A stretch of 5,116 nt of DNA from Gammaproteobacteria bacterium. Its GTDB lineage: Bacteria; Pseudomonadota; Gammaproteobacteria; Steroidobacterales; Steroidobacteraceae. The notes under the pieces are model-generated. The model ran no database searches, had not been told where the DNA came from, and saw only the letters and a program-made list of their open reading frames with translations. Where the stretch lies: assembly GCA_003165495.1 (NCBI GenBank), contig PMMB01000111.1, positions 1 through 5,116 of the forward strand. Reading direction: 5' to 3'. The position numbers were made by a program, and so were the translations under genes. Shown here piece after piece: positions 1 through 4,697 of the stretch (positions within the stretch are counted from its first letter, which is position 1; every line of letters starts with the position of its first letter).

Positions 1-74
1 CCGGTGCCGTTGACATTGGCGAACTTCACGACGAAATCGTTCACTCGATTGGCATGGGCAATCACGCTGGGCAT
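1..74 (-). CDS. korA: 2-oxoacid:acceptor oxidoreductase subunit alpha, N-terminus (partial)
   Basis: Only the first 24 codons and part of a 25th are present; the gene continues past the left edge. The visible protein starts MPSVIAHANR and runs into NDFVVKFANVNGTG, which is the hallmark opening of the fused gamma/alpha subunit of 2-oxoacid:ferredoxin oxidoreductases of the KorA type. These enzymes, together with a thiamine-diphosphate-binding beta subunit (KorB), oxidise a 2-oxoacid such as 2-oxoglutarate to its acyl-CoA and CO2 in the cytoplasm and pass electrons to ferredoxin or a flavoprotein. The ATG is well supported: AGGAGGT lies 9 bases upstream, inside the end of the preceding gene, and the two reading frames overlap by 13 bases, so translation is probably coupled. 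A beta subunit should follow outside the window. The substrate (2-oxoglutarate versus another 2-oxoacid) cannot be decided from this fragment. Confidence 0.8.
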   Translation of the reverse strand, partial: MPSVIAHANRVNDFVVKFANVNGT

Positions 75-1858
75 GATGCGGTGACCTCCTCATCGATCGC
101 AAGCGGAATGCGGATCGTCGACTTTTGCATGTCCCAGGCCGCCGTCGGGCAGCGTTCCGCGCACAAACCGCAATGCACGCAGACGTCCTCGTCCTTGACC
201 ATGACCCGCGCCGTTTGCGGCAGCGGCGCCGAGACATACAGCGCCTGCTCACGATTGGCGGCCGGCGCCGTCAGGCGGGCGCGCAATTCGGCCTCCGTGC
301 CATTTTGGGTGATGGTGAGGCAATCGACGGGACAAATGTCGATGCAGGCATCGCACTCGATGCACAGCTTCGCCGCGAATACCGTCTGCATGTCGCAATT
401 CAAGCAGCGCTGAACCTCGAGAGCCGCCTCTTCGGCCGTAAATCCGAGTTCCACCTCGATGTTGATCTTTTTGAAGCGCTCGATGAGCCCCACATGCGGC
501 ACGAGACGCCGCTCCACGCCGTTGTACTCGTTCTTGTACGCCCACTCGTGCATGCCCATCTTGCGGCTGGACAACGTCACGCCGCGCGCCATGCGCTGCT
601 CGACGGCCTCGTCGTGGCAAAATTTGTGAATCGAAATGGCGGCCTGATGGCCGTGTTCGACGGACCAGATGATGTTCTTTGGCCCGAATGCCGCATCACC
701 GCCGAAGAACACTTGCGGAAGCGTGGATTGAAAGGTGATCTTGTCCACTTTTGGCACATGCCATTTATCGAGTTCGATACCGATGCTCTTCTCGATCCAC
801 GGAAAGGCGTTTTCCTGGCCGATGGCGAGAATGACGTCGTCGCACGGGAAAAAGACTTCGCCGAGGCTGCGCGTCGCTTGAATGTCGTCGTTATCGATGT
901 CGTACTCAAGTTTCTCGAACATCATGCCCAACAGGCGTCCGCCCTCGGTGACGAAGGATTTGGGCGCGTGATTGACGACGATTGCGACGTTTTCGTGCTC
1001 GGCATCCTCGAGTTCCCACTCGGACGCCTTGAAGAACTGGCGCGGCTTGCGCGCCATGACTTTCACGTTCTTGGCGCCGAGGCGCAGCGAGCTGCGGCAG
1101 CAGTCCATCGCCGTGTTGCCGACGCCGATGATCAAGACTCTCTCGCCGACGTGTTCGACATGACCGAAGGCAATCGACTCGAGCCAGCTGATGCCGATAT
1201 GAACGCGATCCGTGTCGTGGCGGCCCGGCAGTTCGAGTTCCTTGCCCTTGGGCGCCCCCGAACCCACGAAGACAGCATCGAATTCCTCCGATTCGAGCAG
1301 TTGCCGCATGCTCTTGATCGGAGAATTCAGGCGCAGATCCGCCCCCATGTTCACGATGTAACCGATCTCCTCGTCCAGAACATTGGCGGGGAGACGAAAT
1401 GCCGGAATATTGGTGCGCATCAAGCCGCCCGGCACGGCGTATTGTTCGAATATCGTGACCTCGTAGCCGATGGGCAACAGGTCGTTAGCGACGGTGAGCG
1501 ACGCCGGGCCGGCCCCGATACAGGCAACGCGCTTGCCGTTTTTCTCGCGCGCCGCTTTGGGCAGCAGCGCCGTGATGTCGTCACGATTGTCGGACGCGAC
1601 GCGCTTCAGTCTGCAAATGGCGACCGGCTTCGCCTCGATACGGCCGCGGCGGCAGGCGGGCTCGCAGGGGCGATCGCAGACTCGGCCCAAAATACCCGGA
1701 AAAACGTTGGACTCTCGATTCACCATATACGCGGCGGTGAACTCGCCCTGGGCGATCAGTCGGATGTATTCGGGAACATCGGTGTGTGCCGGACAGGCCC
1801 ACTGGCAATCTACCACCCGATGGAAATAATCAGATTTCGAAGTATCGGTCGGCTCCAT
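62..1858 (-). CDS. GltD-like FAD/NAD(P)-dependent oxidoreductase with C-terminal 2x[4Fe-4S] ferredoxin domain
   Basis: This 598-residue cytoplasmic flavo-iron-sulfur protein probably transfers electrons between NAD(P)H and a partner oxidoreductase. Seen in the sequence: an N-terminal cysteine region as in the glutamate synthase small subunit (C18, C22, then C61/C65/C69 in CDRPCEPAC); an FAD-binding Rossmann motif IGAGPAS at 114-120 with PGGLM at 143-147; an NAD(P)-binding motif IGVGNTAMD at 244-252; the second FAD motif FFGGDAAFGPKN at 384-395; a CLNC pair (485, 488); and two ferredoxin motifs, C499/C502/C505/C509-P and C560/C563/C566/C570-P. It overlaps the start of korA by 13 bases, so it likely acts as the NAD(P)H-linked flavoprotein of a 2-oxoacid oxidoreductase, as described for the 2-oxoglutarate:NADP+ oxidoreductase of Azoarcus evansii (known from memory). 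The ATG at 1858 is preceded by GAGGA at a short 3-base spacing; no later Met keeps the C18/C22 pair. Pyridine nucleotide preference and direction of electron flow are not decidable here. Confidence 0.88.
   Translation of the reverse strand: MEPTDTSKSDYFHRVVDCQWACPAHTDVPEYIRLIAQGEFTAAYMVNRESNVFPGILGRVCDRPCEPACRRGRIEAKPVAICRLKRVASDNRDDITALLPKAAREKNGKRVACIGAGPASLTVANDLLPIGYEVTIFEQYAVPGGLMRTNIPAFRLPANVLDEEIGYIVNMGADLRLNSPIKSMRQLLESEEFDAVFVGSGAPKGKELELPGRHDTDRVHIGISWLESIAFGHVEHVGERVLIIGVGNTAMDCCRSSLRLGAKNVKVMARKPRQFFKASEWELEDAEHENVAIVVNHAPKSFVTEGGRLLGMMFEKLEYDIDNDDIQATRSLGEVFFPCDDVILAIGQENAFPWIEKSIGIELDKWHVPKVDKITFQSTLPQVFFGGDAAFGPKNIIWSVEHGHQAAISIHKFCHDEAVEQRMARGVTLSSRKMGMHEWAYKNEYNGVERRLVPHVGLIERFKKINIEVELGFTAEEAALEVQRCLNCDMQTVFAAKLCIECDACIDICPVDCLTITQNGTEAELRARLTAPAANREQALYVSAPLPQTARVMVKDEDVCVHCGLCAERCPTAAWDMQKSTIRIPLAIDEEVTASCPA
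84..90 (-). promoter_or_regulatory. Strong ribosome binding site for korA
   Basis: Read on the minus strand this is AGGAGGT, near-perfect complementarity to the 16S rRNA 3' end, followed by 9 bases and the ATG at 74. It lies within the last codons of the upstream oxidoreductase gene. It fixes the korA start and suggests that korA is translated at a high rate in its own right and not only by read-through coupling. Confidence 0.85.
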
Positions 1859-1861
1859 GAT

Positions 1862-1866
1862 TCCTC
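1862..1866 (-). promoter_or_regulatory. Ribosome binding site of the oxidoreductase gene, tight spacing
   Basis: On the minus strand the sequence is GAGGA followed by ATC and then the ATG. The 3-base gap is shorter than usual, so initiation may be modest compared with the downstream korA gene, which has a near-ideal site. The start is kept because the N-terminal cysteines of the family follow it directly. Confidence 0.5.
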
Positions 1867-1894
1867 GTATTGCTGCCCCGCAAGCCAGCCTCGA

Positions 1895-1922
1895 AGTATA
1901 GCGGCCTGGACGTGTTTGTGAC
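1895..1922 (-). promoter_or_regulatory. Candidate sigma-70 promoter for the oxidoreductase-korA operon
   Basis: On the minus strand, GTCACA (bases 1922-1917; 4 of 6 matches to TTGACA) is followed after 16 bases by TATACT (1900-1895; 5 of 6 matches to TATAAT). Transcription would start near 1888, giving a leader of about 30 bases before the ATG at 1858. The hexamers stand out in a GC-rich region, but no experimental support exists and the -35 is weak. Confidence 0.4.
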
Positions 1923-2030
1923 GGTACGGCGGCACAATGTGTCGACGGACTCGGCGTTCCAGCCGCCGCTTGGGGCAGCCCGCGCGCGGCCTACCGGGCC
2001 TTGCGCCCAGCCAGGCGGCCGGCTCCCGGG

Positions 2031-2036
2031 TATTAT
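2031..2036 (+). promoter_or_regulatory. Candidate -10 element (TATTAT) immediately before the CPXCG gene
   Basis: TATTAT matches the -10 consensus at 5 of 6 positions and is the only AT-rich hexamer in a very GC-rich stretch. It ends 6 bases before the ATG at 2043, so transcription would start at or next to the start codon and give a leaderless or almost leaderless mRNA. That agrees with the absence of a recognisable Shine-Dalgarno site before this ATG. No good -35 sits at the proper distance, so the call is tentative. Confidence 0.3.
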
Positions 2037-2042
2037 TGGGCG

Positions 2043-2231
2043 ATGAACCTTCTTCAGGGCCAAGACGCCACGTGCCCGCATTGCGGGGAAACCATCAACC
2101 TGACCCTCGACCTATCGGTGCCCGAGCAATCGTATGTCGAAGATTGCCCCGTGTGCTGCAAGCCGATGTTGGTGTCCTACACCGCCGCAGACGGTGAAGT
2201 CGCCGAATTCAGTGTCGAGTCTGCCGAGTGA
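2043..2231 (+). CDS. CPXCG motif-containing cysteine-rich (zinc-ribbon) protein
   Basis: This small cytoplasmic protein of 62 residues belongs to the CPXCG cysteine-rich family, whose function is not established. It shows two cysteine knuckles, CPHCG (C11, C14) and CPVCC (C35, C38, C39), separated by the family's conserved SVPEQSYVEDC stretch, which together should bind one zinc ion as a zinc ribbon. The acidic C-terminus (EVAEFSVESAE) is also usual. The ATG at 2043 was chosen because it gives the normal family length; a TTG at 2001 in frame would add 14 arginine- and proline-rich residues of no family character. No clear ribosome binding site precedes the ATG. It is the first of three plus-strand genes and is separated from the next by 77 bases. 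Roles in transcription or RNA binding are possible for zinc ribbons but are not shown. Confidence 0.85.
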   Translation: MNLLQGQDATCPHCGETINLTLDLSVPEQSYVEDCPVCCKPMLVSYTAADGEVAEFSVESAE

Positions 2232-2248
2232 CGCCATCCCGCGGCGAC

Positions 2249-2265
2249 GGGCCGCACCGTGGCCC
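2249..2265 (+). other. Small GC-rich hairpin in the gap between the CPXCG and metallopeptidase genes
   Basis: GGGCC and GGCCC form a perfect 5-bp stem around the 7-base loop GCACCGT; a G-U pair could add one more step. There is no T-run behind it, so it is not a standard terminator. It may be a chance product of high GC content, or an RNA-processing or stabilising element between the two cistrons. Confidence 0.2.
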
Positions 2266-2308
2266 CGGACCGCCTCGCGATGCCGTACCGCGGAGCAGCG
2301 GATTCAAG

Positions 2309-3076
2309 ATGTTGCGCATTTTGATTCTGCTGTTGGTGCTGCTGGTGGTCGCGACGAAGACTTGGCAAGATCGTTATCTCAGTACGCGCTGGCATGACCC
2401 CCTGTATGTCGCGATCTACCCCATCGCGGCGGACGACAGCCCCGTGACGCGGACGTATCTCGCAGCACTCGATGTCGAGCGCTTCAAACCCATCGATCGG
2501 TTCTTCGCGCGCGAGGCCGAGCGATATCATCTGGACACGAACGAACCGTTTAGGACTCGGCTCAGAGCCGAATTGCAGGATCTCCCGCCGCAGCGCGCGC
2601 CGGATGCCGGACTTTTGGCGACGGCTCTTTGGAGTCTGCGGCTACGATACTGGGCCTGGCGCGTCAGCGGACATGCGCATGATCCCGAGGACATACGGAT
2701 GTTCGTTCTTTATCACGACCCGACACTGACGCCCACCGTGCCGCATTCCTTGGGCCTCGTGAAAGGACTCATCGGCGTGGTGTATGCGTTTGCGGCGCCC
2801 GAGATGAACGGCGAGAACAATGTGGTGATCGCTCACGAATTACTGCACACCGTGGGCGCCACCGACAAGTACAACTTCGGCGATGACGCGCCACGCTTCC
2901 CGGAAGGCTATGGCGATCCGGCGCAAAAGCCGTTGTTTCCGCAACTGACCGCTGAATTGATGGCAGGGCGGCGCGTGCTGGCGCCGCACAAGTGGCAACA
3001 GGCGGCGAGTCTTGACGAAGTAGTCGTTGGCCCCGTCACGGCGCTGGAAATACGTTGGCCGCAGCATGCTCACTGA
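2309..3076 (+). CDS. Membrane-anchored metzincin-like putative zinc metallopeptidase
   Basis: This 255-residue protein is predicted to be tethered to the inner membrane or exported: residues 3-15 are an uninterrupted hydrophobic stretch after a single Arg. Near the C-terminus it has HELLHTVGATD (H176, E177, H180, G183, D186), matching the HExxHxxGxxD zinc signature in which Asp replaces the third His, as in snapalysin-type (M7) metzincins. A Met in AELMAG (M218), 32 residues after D186, is well placed to be the metzincin Met-turn. E177 would be the catalytic base. The substrate is unknown. The ATG at 2309 was chosen because it puts the hydrophobic segment at the N-terminus and has AGCGGA a few bases upstream. 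A GTG at 2228 overlapping the CPXCG stop (GTGA) is the alternative, adding 27 Pro/Arg/Gly-rich residues. It overlaps the ABC ATPase gene by 11 bases. The zinc site is seen; peptidase activity is inferred. It looks like a conserved uncharacterised family. Confidence 0.72.
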   Translation: MLRILILLLVLLVVATKTWQDRYLSTRWHDPLYVAIYPIAADDSPVTRTYLAALDVERFKPIDRFFAREAERYHLDTNEPFRTRLRAELQDLPPQRAPDAGLLATALWSLRLRYWAWRVSGHAHDPEDIRMFVLYHDPTLTPTVPHSLGLVKGLIGVVYAFAAPEMNGENNVVIAHELLHTVGATDKYNFGDDAPRFPEGYGDPAQKPLFPQLTAELMAGRRVLAPHKWQQAASLDEVVVGPVTALEIRWPQHAH

Positions 3077-3848
3077 CGCAGAAGCGCCGCTGCTCGAATG
3101 CCGGGGCATCGATGTTTGCGTCGAGTCGCGCACATTGGTGCGCGGGCTCGATCTGCAAGTACGCGCCGGTTCGATGCTTGCGGTTCTCGGACCGAACGGC
3201 TCCGGTAAGAGCCTCTCCCTGCATACCTTTGCCGGCCTACGCTCGCCCAAAGCGGGACAGCTGTTGATCTCGGGCCGGCCCCTGACGGACTGGCCGCGCC
3301 GCGCGCTCGCGCGCGAATTGGCGCTTTTGCCGCAAAATGTCGAAGACCCCTTCTCGGCAAGCGTCATCGAGACGGTCCTGCTGGGTCGTCATCCGCATAT
3401 CGCTCGGTGGCAATGGGAGTCGGCTCGTGACCTCGCCATTGCGTCGGACGCGCTGGTCGCGGTGGGGCTTGCCGGTTACGAGGAACGCGATGTGCTTACC
3501 CTGTCCGGCGGCGAGCGGCGGCGCGCCGCTCTCGCCGCCGTCCTGGCACAAACACCGCGCATCTTCTTATTGGATGAGCCCACCAACCAACTCGATCCGA
3601 ACCACCAGCTCGAAGCCCTGCAGCTGCTGCGCGAGCGCGCCGATGGGGGCGCCGCCGTCATCGTCACTCTGCATGATCCGAATCTTGCCGCGCGCTTTGC
3701 CGATGCTGCCCTGCTGCTCGGCAAAGACGGCGACTGGCAATGCGGTCACGTCGCCGACATTCTCACCGCGCAACATTTGTCGACGTTGTACGACACGCGG
3801 TTCGAAGCCGCACAGATCAGCGGCCGGCGGGTGTTCTTCCAAGCCTGA
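3066..3848 (+). CDS. ABC transporter ATP-binding protein, siderophore/heme/B12 (FecE/BtuD) class
   Basis: This 260-residue cytoplasmic ATPase has every nucleotide-binding motif intact: Walker A GPNGSGKS (42-49), Q-loop Q90 in LLPQNVEDPF, signature LSGGE (146-150), Walker B IFLLDE (166-171), D-loop NQLD (174-177) and H-loop H203. The segment after the Q-loop (SVIETVLLGRHPHI) is typical of ATPases that power FecCD/BtuC-type importers of Fe-siderophores, heme or cobalamin. The ATG at 3066 gives the usual family length and overlaps the metallopeptidase stop by 11 bases, implying coupled translation; an in-frame TTG at 3027 is less likely. No permease or periplasmic binding protein is encoded in the window, so its partners must lie elsewhere. 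The nearby cobalamin adenosyltransferase makes B12 a plausible substrate, but this is context only; siderophore or heme uptake remain open. Confidence 0.9.
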   Translation: MLTDAEAPLLECRGIDVCVESRTLVRGLDLQVRAGSMLAVLGPNGSGKSLSLHTFAGLRSPKAGQLLISGRPLTDWPRRALARELALLPQNVEDPFSASVIETVLLGRHPHIARWQWESARDLAIASDALVAVGLAGYEERDVLTLSGGERRRAALAAVLAQTPRIFLLDEPTNQLDPNHQLEALQLLRERADGGAAVIVTLHDPNLAARFADAALLLGKDGDWQCGHVADILTAQHLSTLYDTRFEAAQISGRRVFFQA

Positions 3849-3852
3849 TCCG

Positions 3853-4638
3853 CTACATCGCAGGGCAGAACCCAGGGTTCAGCGCCGCCAATACCGCGGC
3901 ATGCAAGTGCCCGTTGGTCGCAAGCACCGAGGTGGATTGCAGCGTGATCGGCGCGCCGCCGAGGTCCGTGAAACGGCCTCCCGCCTCGCTGACGATCGCC
4001 GCGCACGCCGCAATATCGAGAATATTCACGTCGGTTTCGATGACCGCATCGATCCTGCCGCTCGCCAGCAAGTGATAGTGCAGAAAATCCCCATAGCCGC
4101 GAATGCGATTGACTTGCGCCACGAGCGCGCCGTATCGCGCCCATTGGCCGCCGGTGGCGAGAGTTTTCAGGTTGCCGGAGGAGAGCGCGGCTGACTCGAG
4201 CGTTGCGACTTGGCTTACGCTCACGGGTTTACCGTTCAGATACGCGCCGCAGCCGCGCTCGGCAAAGCTAAGTTCACCATACACCGGAGCGCTGGACACG
4301 CCGAGTACGATTTCCCCGCGGCGCATCAGCGCGATTTGCGTGGAAAACATCGGGTATTCGCGCACGAATGCCTTGGTGCCGTCGATGGGATCCACCAGCC
4401 ACAGACTCTCGGCAGTCTCGTCACGCGACCCGGTTTCCTCGCCGAAAAATCCATAGGAGGGAAAACGCGCTTCGAGAATCTCGCGAATCGCGATTTCACA
4501 GCGCACATCGGCCTCGGTCACCGGCGATTTATCCGCCTTGATGCGTACCTCGATATTGTGTTGGAACAATGAGCGTGCGATACCGGCGGCTTGTTCCGCC
4601 GCGTCGAGGGCCGCCCGCAGTTCCGGTGAAAGATTCAT
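3853..4638 (-). CDS. Inositol monophosphatase family phosphatase, probably HisN-type histidinol-phosphatase
   Basis: This 261-residue cytoplasmic Mg2+-dependent phosphatase shows the family motifs in order: KSPVTEAD (37-44), GEE (66-68), the metal-binding DPIDGT (83-88, with D83 and D86) and the C-terminal NILDIAA...EAGG (205-221, D208 as third aspartate). DPIDGTKAFVR and the GYGDF segment (181-185) resemble HisN-type histidinol-phosphate phosphatases more than CysQ (PAP phosphatase) or SuhB, so dephosphorylation of histidinol phosphate is the best guess; other phosphomonoesters cannot be excluded. The ATG at 4638 is preferred because AAGGTGG lies 5 bases before it; a TTG at 4683 would add 15 residues without a good site. 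The gene stands alone on its strand, divergent from the adenosyltransferase and convergent with the ABC ATPase, with stops 4 bases apart. No histidine-biosynthesis genes are nearby. Confidence 0.85.
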   Translation of the reverse strand: MNLSPELRAALDAAEQAAGIARSLFQHNIEVRIKADKSPVTEADVRCEIAIREILEARFPSYGFFGEETGSRDETAESLWLVDPIDGTKAFVREYPMFSTQIALMRRGEIVLGVSSAPVYGELSFAERGCGAYLNGKPVSVSQVATLESAALSSGNLKTLATGGQWARYGALVAQVNRIRGYGDFLHYHLLASGRIDAVIETDVNILDIAACAAIVSEAGGRFTDLGGAPITLQSTSVLATNGHLHAAVLAALNPGFCPAM

Positions 4639-4643
4639 AAGCG

Positions 4644-4650
4644 CCACCTT
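4644..4650 (-). promoter_or_regulatory. Ribosome binding site deciding the phosphatase start
   Basis: On the minus strand AAGGTGG is followed by 5 bases and the ATG at 4638. This favours the internal ATG over the upstream TTG at 4683 and gives the protein its normal family N-terminus. Confidence 0.6.
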
Positions 4651-4681
4651 AGCAAACCTTGTGCTACCGTCGCACCCGGGC

Positions 4682-4687
4682 AAGGAG
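4682..4687 (+). promoter_or_regulatory. Ribosome binding site of the adenosyltransferase gene
   Basis: AAGGAG lies 10 bases before the ATG at 4698 and 7 before the adjacent in-frame GTG at 4695. An in-frame TGA at 4692-4694 rules out any earlier start, so the protein begins at one of these two codons and differs by one residue at most. The promoter must lie in the short 59-base divergent gap or inside the phosphatase gene; no clear -35/-10 pair is visible. Confidence 0.7.
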
Positions 4688-4697
4688 ATTTTGAGTG

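Larger units (their letters stand above)
1859..2042. other. Divergent intergenic region between the oxidoreductase operon and the CPXCG operon
   Basis: These 184 bases hold the control region for both operons. Apart from the two candidate promoter elements, an odd palindrome CACA-A-TGTG lies at 1933-1941, just upstream of the minus-strand -35, next to GTCGAC at 1941-1946. A TGTGAC at 1917-1922 forms part of that -35. The rest (about 1960-2030) is very GC-rich with alternating CG at 1980-1987. No convincing gene, terminator or riboswitch is visible. Confidence 0.5.

Noticed and set aside
125..1921. A 598-codon open frame on the plus strand, antisense to the oxidoreductase and, strikingly, of identical length.
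   Set aside because: The length match is coincidence: it is offset by 63 bases, contains no recognisable domain, and its composition (rich in Arg, Ala, Asp, His) is what antisense frames of GC-rich genes give. The minus-strand protein has full family motifs.
1917..1941. Crp-type site formed by TGTGA and the later CACA.
   Set aside because: The half-sites are separated by far more than the 6 bases that Crp/Fnr-type dimers require.
2228..2308. GTG start overlapping the CPXCG stop (GTGA) as the start of the metallopeptidase.
   Set aside because: It would put 27 Pro/Arg/Gly-rich residues before the hydrophobic anchor; the internal ATG at 2309 gives a normal membrane-targeting N-terminus. The coupling geometry keeps it as an alternative.
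3868..3880. GAACCC-A-GGGTTC inverted repeat as a bidirectional terminator.
   Set aside because: It lies within the phosphatase coding region, the usable stem is only 5 bp with a 3-base loop, and no T-run follows on either strand.
3337..4194. A 285-codon plus-strand frame spanning the ATPase 3' half and the phosphatase 3' part.
   Set aside because: It crosses two well-supported genes in the wrong frame or strand and its product is Arg/Ser/Pro-rich without motifs.
4639..4697. Cobalamin riboswitch or promoter pair in the phosphatase-adenosyltransferase gap.
   Set aside because: The 59-base gap is too short for a cobalamin riboswitch, no B12-box is seen, and no hexamer pair with proper spacing stands out on either strand.
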